From Proteinivorax hydrogeniformans (GTDB taxonomy: Bacteria; Bacillota; Proteinivoracia; Proteinivoracales; Proteinivoracaceae): 64,000 nt of DNA. Positions within the stretch are counted from its first letter, which is position 1. Each line of letters opens with the position of its first letter. The stretch covers positions 806,001 to 870,000 of the forward strand of contig NZ_CP159485.1 in NCBI RefSeq assembly GCF_040515995.1. The letters are read 5' to 3'. The notes beneath the pieces are model-generated. The model saw only the letters and a program-made list of their open reading frames with translations, ran no database searches and was not told the DNA's origin. The position numbers and the translations under genes were made by a program. Positions 1 through 8,607 of the stretch are shown here, piece by piece.

Positions 1-567
1 ATAGATGCAGTAAGAATGCCAGTATTTACTGCTATGATTATAGGTATCTTTATAGCAATGATGTGTCAGCTAGCTAGAGGCATAGCTGCTGGTGAAGTTG
101 CAAACAGTTTAAAAGTAGTATTAGATAGTATGGGAAATTCATTTGCAAAGATAGTTACGTTAATCATTGCAGCTGAAACTTTTGCACATGGGCTTATGTC
201 AATAGGATTTATCGACACCTTTATTAGTGGAGCTGAAAGTTTAGGCGCAGGTTTTGGTGTTATGATGTTAATAATGACTATTATAATCGGAGCGGCAGCT
301 TTATTAACAGGATCTGGAAATGCACCATTTTTTGCTTTTGCAGATCTATCTCCAGCAATTGCAAATGGGCTTGGTGTTCCAATCGTTTCTTTGATTGTGC
401 CGATGCAGTTTGCTGCAGGTATGATGAGAGCCGCATCTCCAATATCTGGCGTTATAATCGGCGTTGCAGGTATTGCTAATCTAAACCCTGTTCAAGTAGC
501 TAAAAGAACCATGATTCCTTGTCTTTTAGGTGTTGTGGCAACTATTTTGCTAAGTTTAATGTTCTAG
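1..567 (+). CDS. DcuC-family C4-dicarboxylate carrier, C-terminal part (5' truncated by window)
   Basis: The reading frame is open from base 1, so the true start lies outside the window; 188 residues are visible. They are almost entirely hydrophobic, with about five membrane segments, and carry the TGSGNAPFFAF and MRAASPISGV stretches seen in DcuC/YfcC-type anaerobic dicarboxylate carriers. These inner-membrane proteins exchange or export C4-dicarboxylates such as succinate during fumarate-based metabolism. An M20 peptidase lies 167 bp downstream; YfcC-like carriers often sit beside peptidases, so a peptide or amino-acid related substrate is also possible. The family call is from motif recall and the substrate is not determined. 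Confidence 0.75.
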   Translation: MDAVRMPVFTAMIIGIFIAMMCQLARGIAAGEVANSLKVVLDSMGNSFAKIVTLIIAAETFAHGLMSIGFIDTFISGAESLGAGFGVMMLIMTIIIGAAALLTGSGNAPFFAFADLSPAIANGLGVPIVSLIVPMQFAAGMMRAASPISGVIIGVAGIANLNPVQVAKRTMIPCLLGVVATILLSLMF

Positions 568-604
568 TGGTTATATAACATAGCATAGCCCGCAAGGGCT
601 TCTG

Positions 605-681
605 TAATGACTCGCATACCTACTTAATATATTCTGACTTTGCATAGAAGTATATATAAGCAGTTGATATGCGGGTCATTA
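605..681. repeat. Long-range inverted repeat (14-bp stem) between carrier and peptidase
   Basis: Bases 605-618 (TAATGACTCGCATA) pair with 668-681 (TATGCGGGTCATTA). All 14 positions pair, one as a G:U in RNA, enclosing 49 nt that are themselves partly self-complementary. It is followed by GTTTTATAT. It could be a terminator for the carrier gene, a structured leader of the peptidase mRNA, or a small palindromic element. Confidence 0.5.
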
Positions 682-734
682 GTTTTATATACAATTTACT
701 CAATTTTCCAAAAAAGAAAGGGTGTCAACAACAC

Positions 735-1925
735 ATGGCTAAAAAGTTACTTCAAGATAAAAAAATCCAAAAGGGTTTAGAGTTTCTTAAATTAGACGAA
801 GAAAAAACTCTTCAACAACAGATAAAAATATGTGAGGTCCCTTCGCCAACATTTAAAGAAGAAAAGAGAGCTCAGTACTATTACCAACTACTACTAGAAT
901 CAGGTGTAGATAAAGCTGAGATAGATGATATGGGAAATGTAAAAGGGGTGTTAAGAGGAACAGAAGGAACACCAAAAACTATTACTTTAGCTCATATTGA
1001 TACTATTTTTCCAGAAGATACTGATGTTACAGTTAAAGAAAGAGATGGTATTCTATATGCCCCAGGCTTATCGGATAATTCTAGCAGTCTAGCTGCTCAG
1101 TTATCTGTGATAAGAGCTATTAAGCACGCTGACCTTAAGTTAAAAGGAGATATAGTATTTACTGCAAATGTATGTGAAGAAGGATTAGGGGACTTAAAAG
1201 GAGCTAAATTTCTCTTTGACAACGAAAGTGTTGATTATAGTGTTGTTATAGATGGAACTTCTATGGGTATTGATGGTATTGTATATCGTGCTACAGGAAG
1301 TAAGAGGTATGAAATCAATATTAAGGCTGAGGGTGGACACAGTTTTAATGACTTTGGCAAGCCCAGCGCAATACACGCATTAGGAAGGGCTATTGCTAAA
1401 ATATCTCACATTGAGGTTTCTAAAGAACCTAAAACCACATTTAATGTAGGTGTTATAAGAGGAGGAACAACAGTAAACACTATTGCCTCTGAAGCTTCGA
1501 TGTTAATAGATATGCGTTCGAATGATGCCCAAAGCTTAGCAGGCTTAGAAGATAAGATAATAGGGTGTGTCAAAGAAACCATTGCCGAAGTTAACTCTGA
1601 CATCGATACCGATACTCAAAAGCTATCTGTGGACTTTAAAAAAGTAGGAGATAGACCCGCTGGTAGTCAAGATAAAGATTCTCAGTTAATTAAAACAGCT
1701 AAAGAGGTTACTCAAGCTTTGGGTATAGAGCCCAGCCTAAAGAAGCCAAGCAGCACTGACGCAAATGTGCCGATAAGTAAGGGGATACCGGCAATATCAA
1801 TCTCAGGCGGTGGAATAGGAGGTAATGTACATACCGAAGATGAGTGGTTTGATCCTACTGATGCCTTTTTGGGAGCCCAGAGATTGTTTTTATTACTAGC
1901 TTCGCTAGCAAAACTTGACAGTTAG
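735..1925 (+). CDS. M20-family metallopeptidase
   Basis: A 396-residue zinc peptidase of the M20 (peptidase T / YqjE-like) family, expected to be cytoplasmic and to trim small peptides. Candidate metal ligands and catalytic residues are H87 in AHIDT, D114 in GLSDN, the E148-E149 pair in CEEGLGD and H366 in NVHTEDEWF. The central VNTIASEA segment fits the dimerisation (lid) domain. I chose ATG 735 because AGAAAGGGTG precedes it by about 10 nt; the frame is open further upstream to 669, but that extension overlaps the inverted repeat and looks non-coding. It follows a carrier gene on the same strand, consistent with uptake or export of a peptide-derived substrate, though that link is inference. 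Confidence 0.85.
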   Translation: MAKKLLQDKKIQKGLEFLKLDEEKTLQQQIKICEVPSPTFKEEKRAQYYYQLLLESGVDKAEIDDMGNVKGVLRGTEGTPKTITLAHIDTIFPEDTDVTVKERDGILYAPGLSDNSSSLAAQLSVIRAIKHADLKLKGDIVFTANVCEEGLGDLKGAKFLFDNESVDYSVVIDGTSMGIDGIVYRATGSKRYEINIKAEGGHSFNDFGKPSAIHALGRAIAKISHIEVSKEPKTTFNVGVIRGGTTVNTIASEASMLIDMRSNDAQSLAGLEDKIIGCVKETIAEVNSDIDTDTQKLSVDFKKVGDRPAGSQDKDSQLIKTAKEVTQALGIEPSLKKPSSTDANVPISKGIPAISISGGGIGGNVHTEDEWFDPTDAFLGAQRLFLLLASLAKLDS

Positions 1926-1947
1926 TTATCACCATAATATAAATTGT

Positions 1948-2050
1948 GTTAAACGCTTTTGTTTATCGTAGGTTAACTGGCTGTAAGAAACTTCAAAACA
2001 GCTCATAAACTGTATGTGGTGTCAACAGCCAGTAAAGCCCTTAGTTTAAC
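1948..2050 (+). promoter_or_regulatory. Structured 5' leader upstream of the SLC13 carrier
   Basis: Nested complementary segments: GTTAAAC (1948-1954) with GTTTAAC (2044-2050), and ACTGGCTGT (1976-1984) with ACAGCCAGT (2025-2033), with a further ACAG/CTGT helix inside. It is followed at once by a copy of the dispersed hairpin repeat. The arrangement looks like a folded RNA leader but matches no riboswitch class I know. Confidence 0.35.
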
Positions 2051-2053
2051 TTA

Positions 2054-2098
2054 CAAACAGTGGAGCAAGACCCACTGATTGAAGTTAAACTTGATAAA
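2054..2098 (+). repeat. Dispersed hairpin-plus-tail repeat, copy 1
   Basis: CAGTGG (2058-2063) pairs with CCACTG (2072-2077), followed by the tail GATTGAAGTTAAACTT (2077-2092), which contains the small palindrome AAGTTAAACTT. The hairpin and tail recur at 10209-10266, and the tail alone at 10890-10922 and 58433-58458. It lies between an SLC13 gene and its upstream neighbour. Confidence 0.6.
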
Positions 2099-2130
2099 TG
2101 GTTTGTATTATATCTTAGGAGGGAAATAGA

Positions 2131-3381
2131 ATGATGTTACCTGAAGAATATACAGCCTTGATAATTTTAGCTATAGCAATTTATTTGTTTTTTACTGAAA
2201 AGCTACCTCTGCCTGTAACAGCTATGTTAGTGCCTATAGCTTTAAGCTTAACAGGCATTTTAGAGCCAGCAGACGCCTTTTCGTACTTTGGTGATAGGTG
2301 GGTAGTTGTATTTATGGGAATGTTCATTATAAGTGGCGCGATGTTTAAAACTGGGTTTGCAAGTGTCATAGGAAATATGACTGTAGAAATGGCAGGCAAA
2401 AGTAAATTTAAGCTAATGCTTTTAGTTATGGTAGTACTAGGTATAATGTCGGCACTTCTCAGTAATACAGGTTCTACAGCAGTTTTTGTCCCAGTTGTTA
2501 TCGCAGTTTGTTTAAGCTCTGGCACTAGCCCTAAAATGATGTTAATGCCTATGGCTTTTGCCTCTAGCTTAGGGGGTACACTAACGGTTATAGGAACACC
2601 GCCAAATGGTATCGTAAATAGTGTTCTCTATGAATCAGAGAAATATATGGAACTTGGATTTTTCGAGTTTGCCAAGGTCGGGATATTTCTATTTGTAATT
2701 GGTATAGCCTACATGGTACTTATTGGATATAAATTACTGCCAACAGGAGATGTTGAGGAAGAAAGTCCAAATCCAAAAGGAAAAGAAGAACTAAGGACGG
2801 AAAAAATGTGGGTAGCTATAATAATATTCGCTTTTGTGATAATTTCCATGGCTACAGGAATAGTTGATTTCCAAGTAGCCGCTATGCTCGGTGCCATGTT
2901 AACTGTAATAACAGGGTGCTTAACTATGGAAGAGGCATTTCAAAGTATTAGTTGGACTACAGTTTTTCTATTTGCAGGTATGCTTTCGATGAGTCAGGCT
3001 ATCGAGGTAACCGGTGCAGCTGACTTAATAGCAGATACGTTAGTTAATGTATCTGAAACCCCTTATATAGTGCTAATGCTATTTTTTTTAGCTACAGCTG
3101 TACTTACTAACTTTATGTCAAATACAGCAACTGCTGCTGTATTTGCCCCTATCGGAATCACCGTAGCTGAATCGTTACAGGTTAGTCCTTATCCATTTGT
3201 TATGGCTATTGCGATAGGGGCCTCATGCTGCTTTTTAACTCCCATAGCCACACCACCTAACACTATTGTTTTAGGCCCGGCGGGATATAGTTTTAAAGAC
3301 TATTTTAAAGCAGGATGGCCGCTGCAGCTACTCACCTTTATTATTTCCATGATAGTGATTCCCATTGTTTTTCCATTTTAA
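2131..3381 (+). CDS. SLC13/DASS-family sodium:anion symporter
   Basis: A 416-residue polytopic membrane protein of the divalent-anion:sodium symporter / ArsB-NhaD superfamily. Two internally related halves are visible. Each has a conserved hairpin ending in S/T-rich motifs (LSNTGSTAVFVP with IGTPPNGI in the first, FMSNTATAAVFAP with IATPPNTI in the second), which form the sodium and carboxylate/sulfate sites in this family. Predicted role: Na+-driven uptake of a dicarboxylate or another anion. The start is set by AGGAGGG 12 nt upstream; ATG 2134 is an alternative. It is preceded by a structured leader and followed by a bidirectional terminator shared with ychF. The substrate cannot be read from sequence. 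Confidence 0.85.
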   Translation: MMLPEEYTALIILAIAIYLFFTEKLPLPVTAMLVPIALSLTGILEPADAFSYFGDRWVVVFMGMFIISGAMFKTGFASVIGNMTVEMAGKSKFKLMLLVMVVLGIMSALLSNTGSTAVFVPVVIAVCLSSGTSPKMMLMPMAFASSLGGTLTVIGTPPNGIVNSVLYESEKYMELGFFEFAKVGIFLFVIGIAYMVLIGYKLLPTGDVEEESPNPKGKEELRTEKMWVAIIIFAFVIISMATGIVDFQVAAMLGAMLTVITGCLTMEEAFQSISWTTVFLFAGMLSMSQAIEVTGAADLIADTLVNVSETPYIVLMLFFLATAVLTNFMSNTATAAVFAPIGITVAESLQVSPYPFVMAIAIGASCCFLTPIATPPNTIVLGPAGYSFKDYFKAGWPLQLLTFIISMIVIPIVFPF

Positions 3382-3408
3382 AAAAGCTTGAAGTTTTCGC
3401 TTTACACA

Positions 3409-3452
3409 AAAAGAACACCTAAAGGGCATACGCTCCCTTAGGTGTTCCTTTT
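3409..3452. terminator. Bidirectional terminator between SLC13 gene and ychF
   Basis: AAGAACACCTAAAGGG pairs with CTCCCTTAGGTGTTCCTT around a short loop, with A and T runs on either side, so it can end transcription from both convergent genes. Confidence 0.8.
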
Positions 3453-3453
3453 A

Positions 3454-4551
3454 TTATACGTTAAACCTAAATAACACTACATCTCCATCTTTCATGATAT
3501 AATCTTTGCCTTCTACGCGAACAAGTCCTTTTTCTTTAGCCGTGGTCATACTGCCTCCATGAGCCATTAAATCATCAAAGGCAATTACTTCAGCCCTTAT
3601 AAATCCTCTTTCTATGTCTGTGTGAATTTTACCGGCTGCTTGAGGTGCAGCTGTTCCTTTTTTGATTGTCCAAGCCCTTGACTCCATAGGACCAGCAGTT
3701 AAAAAGCTAATTAGGCCGAGTAAACTGTAGCTAGCGTGGATAAGCTTATCAAGTCCTGAGTGCTCTAAACCTAAATCGCTTAAAAACTCTTGGCGTTCCT
3801 CACAATCAAGCTGGGCTATCTCTTGCTCTATTTGCGCACTAATTACAATAACTTCAGCATCTTCTGTGGAGGCAAAATCTCTAACTTGAGCAACATTTCC
3901 ATTATTTACTCCGTCATCAGCTAAATCATCTTCAGATACATTAGCCACATATATAATGGGCTTTGAGCTAAGTAAGTTGAAGCTTTTGACAAGGTCAGCA
4001 TCTTCCTTTGATAGATCTAGCGTTCTTGCAGATTTACCTTCTTCTAGCACTTGAACCACTTGTTCAATAACTTTAACTTCATGGGCAGCAGCTTTATCGG
4101 CTTTTGCCTGCTTTCTTGTTTTCTCCATTCTTCTTTCAAGCATTTCTATATCTGAGAAAATTAACTCTAAATTAATAGTTTCGATATCCCTAATAGGGTT
4201 AACACTACCATCAACATGAACCACATTTCCATCGTCGAAACATCTTACTACATGAACAATGGCTTCCACTTCACGAATGTTAGCTAAAAACTTGTTACCT
4301 AAACCTTCACCTTTGCTGGCTCCTTTAACAAGGCCAGCGATATCAAAAAATTCTATAGCAGTTGGCACAGTTTTTTCTGATTTATAGATCTCAGCCAGTT
4401 TGTCTAAACGACTGTCTGGGACAGCTACAACCCCAACATTTGGTTCGATAGTGCAAAAAGGGTAGTTAGCTGACTCTGCTCCTGCTTCCGTTATGGCATT
4501 AAATAGAGTGCTTTTGCCTACATTTGGTAGTCCAACGATTCCTAGTTTCAT
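3454..4551 (-). CDS. ychF: Redox-regulated ATPase YchF (Obg-like ATPase, OLA1 family)
   Basis: A 365-residue cytoplasmic P-loop protein of the Obg/HflX GTPase superfamily that prefers ATP and binds ribosomes. Visible are G1 GLPNVGKST (residues 7-15), the [11 protein letters not shown] switch I region, [10 protein letters not shown] (G3), a helical arm in the middle, and a C-terminal TGS domain containing [16 protein letters not shown]. The start [14 protein letters not shown] is the usual family start and is preceded by AGAAAGGAT; the frame is open 60 nt further upstream but that extension is not conserved. The length matches the family (about 365). It has its own terminator downstream and appears monocistronic. 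Confidence 0.97.
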   Translation of the reverse strand: MKLGIVGLPNVGKSTLFNAITEAGAESANYPFCTIEPNVGVVAVPDSRLDKLAEIYKSEKTVPTAIEFFDIAGLVKGASKGEGLGNKFLANIREVEAIVHVVRCFDDGNVVHVDGSVNPIRDIETINLELIFSDIEMLERRMEKTRKQAKADKAAAHEVKVIEQVVQVLEEGKSARTLDLSKEDADLVKSFNLLSSKPIIYVANVSEDDLADDGVNNGNVAQVRDFASTEDAEVIVISAQIEQEIAQLDCEERQEFLSDLGLEHSGLDKLIHASYSLLGLISFLTAGPMESRAWTIKKGTAAPQAAGKIHTDIERGFIRAEVIAFDDLMAHGGSMTTAKEKGLVRVEGKDYIMKDGDVVLFRFNV

Positions 4552-4677
4552 TTCATCTATCCTTTCTAATATATAAAATATTCTATACAATTTGATTATA
4601 AACTTTTTCACAACAACTTTAAATTATAATATATATCCTATAAACTAGCAACCCTTAGGCTAATTTAAGTAGTCAGC

Positions 4678-6324
4678 TTAGCCAAAAAACTTTTCGGGAT
4701 CAAAGGTCTTTTTCCAATATACTTTATTCACAGCTACCATTAACAGAATATAAGCCATCACACTGTACTTAAAATGCAAACTTATTAAGTGTATAAGCAA
4801 AAGTACTAAAGTTGTACCTATGGTTGTAAGAACTTGCATGGTCTGATTAGTTTTTACATCTTGGAATTTCAAAGTAAAGGGCATGTGTTTATCTGAAATG
4901 TTGAATAAAACCAAAATGATAAATACAGTATTTAAGAAAATTAACAGGAGGTTTAAGATAGAAGAAGCCCCAATAACCAGTATAAAGAAGGAGCTAGCTA
5001 TCATAAATGCTGGTAGAATATATTGAATGATTAAAGATTTAACAGCACCGCTATGAATATAGGCCATAGGACCTGTAGGGATAACCCTGTACATCCAAGC
5101 AGCTTTATAACTATCACTGGTTGCTAAAAGAGATAAAGAACTGCTAAACAATATTATTGAAAAGTACATGTACAGAAAGTAATTTCCACCTTTCATAGCC
5201 TGAATACCTTCTCTAATAGATTCTCCACCTATCACATTATTAAGCAAAAAAATTAAAGGGAAAAAAGCTCCTAATGCTAGGTTGGGATACATCCTAAGTT
5301 TGAAGTTTCGTTCCCCTCCTATCAATCTTTTGGTGAAAATATAAAAGACTTTTTCAGTTTTGTTTATACATATTAAACTAGCCCACCTCTTAAAAATCCT
5401 TGTAAAAACACTGATTTTTTTAGTGCCGCTATTATCATTTAACTTAGAGAGATTCTTCTCAAAATAAGGAGCCACAAACTTAATATAAGTAAAAATAAAA
5501 AGTATAGAAGAAAATACACCTAAAACAGAAAGCCAGATAAAGCTTAAATCTGTTTTGTCATCAAATAAAAGAGCGTAGGGTGCGCTATACCAGGCTGTAG
5601 GTATTAAAAAATTATACCAATTAACTGTAAACATGGCCTCTATGTCAACAAAATCATACGCCCTTCCTATAAGCTGAAAGCCAACTACCATAGCTACAGA
5701 AAAGCCAATCTGAAAGTAGTTAATTATATCCTTTAACCTTTCGCTGTTAAAAAATCTTAAGATTAAAAAGTAAAGAACTGATGTTATAAAAATAGAAAAT
5801 CCAGCTATAAAGAACAATTGTACAAAGAAGATACTTAAAAAAACAAAGCCATACCTTACTGTACCCGCTATCATTATAGGACCGCACATAACTAGTAACA
5901 GTGTAAGTAAATAGATTAATATATGCATTATCTTAGCCAAATTCAAAGTCTTGTGATCCACAGGCTTAGAAAGCAGAATATCTTTTTCTGTAACATCCAA
6001 AAGAACTGAAGAAAAGTCTGAAATCATTGTTGTTATAAGCATAAACAAAGTTAACCCGTAAACTAAGTTCATAGTGAAAAATATAGGTGTTGGCAAAAAA
6101 ATGAAAAAGACCATAAACATTCCTATAATAAAATAGGGCAACAAAGATTTTAAAAAATAATTACCTTCCTTTGGCTCTTGAGCTGCCATCAGTGTTGGCA
6201 CTCTCCGTTGATCCATTGTTAGCTTTACCTTTAGTATGCTAAGCATAGTGTAAAAATTTACTCCTGTTAATTTAAACAGAAACCTAAACTTTTCTAAAAG
6301 CTTTAATACAAGAAAATTTTTCAT
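4678..6324 (-). CDS. ABC-2 type exporter permease
   Basis: A 548-residue membrane protein with about 12 hydrophobic segments and lysine/arginine-rich cytoplasmic loops. There is no signal peptide or enzymatic motif. It resembles the large single-chain permeases that pair with one ATPase in Firmicutes exporters of unknown substrate. It starts 4 nt after the stop of the upstream ATPase gene; its ribosome binding site (AGAGGTG) overlaps that stop codon, implying translational coupling and a two-gene operon. The TLMAAQEPKEGNYF stretch lies between an N-terminal cytoplasmic region and the first membrane segments. Substrate unknown. Confidence 0.75.
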   Translation of the reverse strand: MKNFLVLKLLEKFRFLFKLTGVNFYTMLSILKVKLTMDQRRVPTLMAAQEPKEGNYFLKSLLPYFIIGMFMVFFIFLPTPIFFTMNLVYGLTLFMLITTMISDFSSVLLDVTEKDILLSKPVDHKTLNLAKIMHILIYLLTLLLVMCGPIMIAGTVRYGFVFLSIFFVQLFFIAGFSIFITSVLYFLILRFFNSERLKDIINYFQIGFSVAMVVGFQLIGRAYDFVDIEAMFTVNWYNFLIPTAWYSAPYALLFDDKTDLSFIWLSVLGVFSSILFIFTYIKFVAPYFEKNLSKLNDNSGTKKISVFTRIFKRWASLICINKTEKVFYIFTKRLIGGERNFKLRMYPNLALGAFFPLIFLLNNVIGGESIREGIQAMKGGNYFLYMYFSIILFSSSLSLLATSDSYKAAWMYRVIPTGPMAYIHSGAVKSLIIQYILPAFMIASSFFILVIGASSILNLLLIFLNTVFIILVLFNISDKHMPFTLKFQDVKTNQTMQVLTTIGTTLVLLLIHLISLHFKYSVMAYILLMVAVNKVYWKKTFDPEKFFG

Positions 6325-6328
6325 AGCG

Positions 6329-7114
6329 TTACACCTCTTTAATAACGCTTACAAACTGCTCAGCAACTTCATTATGTTTGTCAAAGCCTGTTAGTTGGTT
6401 AAAAACGCCCTCTAGCGATCCTTTCTTACTCAGTTCCTTTAACTGATCAAAGGTACCATCAGCAATTATTTCGCCATTGTTTATTAAAACAATTCTATTA
6501 CTTATTTTCTCCACAACTTCCATTATGTGAGAGGAATAAAAAATGGTTTTACCTTCTTTGGCAAGGGATAACATAATTTCCTTAAAGACAATTACACTAT
6601 TAGCGTCTAGACCATTTAAAGGCTCATCAAAGAAAATAATATCTGGATTATGCATTAAGCTGGCGATAATTAAAAGTTTTTGCCGCATGCCCTTAGAAAA
6701 AGATGAAATTCTTGCGTGATACGACCCTTCTATGCCAAAAATGCTCATAAGGGCTAAGACTTTTTCTTCAACATGCTGTGTATCCATACCGTATAGTTCT
6801 CCTATAAAAGCAAGATATTCCTCAGCGGTTAGGGAATCATAGATTTCGCCTGACTCGGGAACATACCCCACCTTATACTTGTAACTACCGTTGTTAGTAG
6901 CGATATTTTCTCCAAGTACTTCTATGCTCCCATGATACTGGTCGATAACTCCTAAAAGTATTTTGACGGTTGTGCTTTTTCCCGCTCCATTAGGACCTAT
7001 ATACCCTATGATTTGCCCAGCATATACATCTAAATCAATTCCTTTAAGCACCGTCTTTAAGCCAAAAGTTTTAGATAAACCCCTGATTTTAATTACCGGT
7101 TCATTATTATTCAT
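6329..7114 (-). CDS. ABC transporter ATP-binding protein
   Basis: A 261-residue nucleotide-binding subunit. Walker A is GPNGAGKST (about residues 40-48), the signature region is SSFSKGMRQK, Walker B is IIFFDEPLNGLD, and the H-loop is YSSHIMEV. This is the CcmA/NatA type found with ABC-2 exporters. The start ATG 7114 is preceded by GGGAGGG. The permease gene follows with a 4-nt gap, so the two form an exporter. There is no regulator gene next to it. Likely acts on a lipid, peptide or drug substrate, but nothing in the sequence says which. Confidence 0.9.
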   Translation of the reverse strand: MNNNEPVIKIRGLSKTFGLKTVLKGIDLDVYAGQIIGYIGPNGAGKSTTVKILLGVIDQYHGSIEVLGENIATNNGSYKYKVGYVPESGEIYDSLTAEEYLAFIGELYGMDTQHVEEKVLALMSIFGIEGSYHARISSFSKGMRQKLLIIASLMHNPDIIFFDEPLNGLDANSVIVFKEIMLSLAKEGKTIFYSSHIMEVVEKISNRIVLINNGEIIADGTFDQLKELSKKGSLEGVFNQLTGFDKHNEVAEQFVSVIKEV

Positions 7115-7232
7115 TATTAAGCCCTCCCATCTTGTTAAAGACCCTTTTTACACATATTCGAGACTACTTAGAACATTCCTTTAATCAAATGTTAAATCAT
7201 AGGTTTATACTAAAGCTTGAGTTAATATACAA

Positions 7233-7270
7233 GACAAAATAAGCCCAGCACTTAAATTGTGCCAGGCTCA
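7233..7270 (-). terminator. Terminator after the flavodiiron gene
   Basis: Minus-strand stem AGCCTGGCAC / GTGCTGGGCT (two central mismatches) followed by TTATTTTGTC, just past the stop codon at 7275. Confidence 0.6.
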
Positions 7271-7274
7271 CATA

Positions 7275-8474
7275 TTATTTATCTGACTTTAAACTTTCAG
7301 CCATTTTTTGGGCTAGGTTTTTTAAACCATTTATATCGCTATCACAAGTTGCGCATTTTGCTTCCACTGGCTCTGCAACTGGGCTTATCTTTACCTCATC
7401 AGCAAACTTTTGTAAGTTGTTTACGCCGCCACCACTCCAGCTATATGTTCCAAAAATACCTAAACTTTTATTTTTAAGGCCAACATGCTTTAGTTTTTCT
7501 GTAAGAGCCTCGATTGGTGGGAATAAATTAGTGTTGTAGGCACAACTTCCTATAATAAGGCCATTGTATTTCCATATATCTCTGAGAATATAAGAGATGT
7601 GTGTTTTTGAGCTGTCATAGAGCTTGATGTTTTTAATTCCTTGTTCGGATAAGCTCTGAGCAATCAGTTCAGCCATTTTAGCTGTATTTCCGTACATAGT
7701 TCCATAGACGATTACAGCCCCTTCTTCGCCCTCTTGTTTGCTCCACTTATCATAAAGAGAAATAACTCTACTAGGCTCTGTTCTCCAGATGGGGCCGTGG
7801 GTTGAGCATATATAATTGATGTCTAGCGAACTTAGCTTATTGATAGCTCTTTGAACCGGTGCTCCATATTTTCCTACAATATTTGAATAATACCTTCTCA
7901 TTTCTTCTTCAAAAAATGACAAATTAACCTCGTCATCGAATATTCCACCATCTAAAGATCCAAAACTTCCAAAAGCATCACCGGAAAAAAGAGCCTTTGT
8001 GTGTGTTTCATAGGTAACCATAGTTTCAGGCCAGTGAACCATGGGAGTCATAAAAAACTTTAAGGTATGTTTTCCAAGTTGAATTTCGTCTCCTTCTTTT
8101 ACTTCTACTAGATTAGAAGTAATTCCATAAAAACTTTCAATTAAACCAAAAGTTTTTTTATTTCCTACGATTTTCATATCCGGGTTTCGGTCTAACAAAG
8201 CCTTCATTAATCCCGAGTGGTCCGGCTCCATATGATTAACTATTAAATAGTCAACTTCTTTTTCTGTGCCTATTATCGACTCTACTTTTCTAAAAAAATC
8301 ACCAGCTTGTCCCTCTGCGGCAGTGTCAACTAGCGCTACCTTATCATCAACAATAAGGTACGAGTTATGAGCAACTCCATGATCTAACGGCCAGAGATTT
8401 TCAAAAACTCTTGACTGCCTATCATTCACTCCGACCCAACAAATATCTTTTGTGATGTTTACTGAATTATACAA
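7275..8474 (-). CDS. Flavodiiron protein (FprA / rubredoxin:oxygen oxidoreductase type)
   Basis: A 399-residue two-domain protein that reduces O2 (or NO) to water (or N2O) in the cytoplasm of anaerobes. The N-terminal beta-lactamase-like domain has the full diiron ligand set: H81, E83, D85 and H86 in NHMEPDHSG, H147 in VHWPE, D166 in SGDAFGS and H226 in STHGPIW. The C-terminal flavodoxin domain begins at VYGTMYGNTAKMAE, an FMN phosphate loop. No rubredoxin domain is fused; a CATC pair near the C-terminus is unusual. Translation starts at TTG 8474, seven bases after AAGGAGGGG. A near-consensus promoter lies at 8511-8539. Monocistronic. Expected role is oxygen protection. Confidence 0.95.
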   Translation of the reverse strand: MYNSVNITKDICWVGVNDRQSRVFENLWPLDHGVAHNSYLIVDDKVALVDTAAEGQAGDFFRKVESIIGTEKEVDYLIVNHMEPDHSGLMKALLDRNPDMKIVGNKKTFGLIESFYGITSNLVEVKEGDEIQLGKHTLKFFMTPMVHWPETMVTYETHTKALFSGDAFGSFGSLDGGIFDDEVNLSFFEEEMRRYYSNIVGKYGAPVQRAINKLSSLDINYICSTHGPIWRTEPSRVISLYDKWSKQEGEEGAVIVYGTMYGNTAKMAELIAQSLSEQGIKNIKLYDSSKTHISYILRDIWKYNGLIIGSCAYNTNLFPPIEALTEKLKHVGLKNKSLGIFGTYSWSGGGVNNLQKFADEVKISPVAEPVEAKCATCDSDINGLKNLAQKMAESLKSDK

Positions 8475-8510
8475 GTAAACCCCTCCTTATTTTTAGACTA
8501 ATCTATAAAC

Positions 8511-8539
8511 ATTATATAATTCAAATAAATTTATTGCAA
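8511..8539 (-). promoter_or_regulatory. Sigma-A promoter of the flavodiiron gene
   Basis: On the minus strand, -35 TTGCAA (8539-8534), a 17-bp spacer, and -10 TATAAT (8516-8511), about 37 bp upstream of the TTG start. Confidence 0.7.
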
Positions 8540-8607
8540 ACTACCTTTATAAACTTTGTTCATTATGCTTATAAAAAATCATTTAAGGTTCTTGTATCAT
8601 TAGGTGA

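Noticed and set aside
2077..2092. CRISPR-like repeat end (ATTGAAG)
   Set aside because: The ATTGAAG tail resembles the ATTGAAAC end of some CRISPR repeats, but the copies are kilobases apart and single.
4552..4611. Upstream extension of ychF
   Set aside because: The extra 20 residues are absent from the usual YchF start [14 protein letters not shown], which has its own ribosome binding site.
7259..7477. Plus-strand 72-codon frame over the end of the flavodiiron gene
   Set aside because: It is antisense to a highly conserved gene and crosses that gene's terminator.
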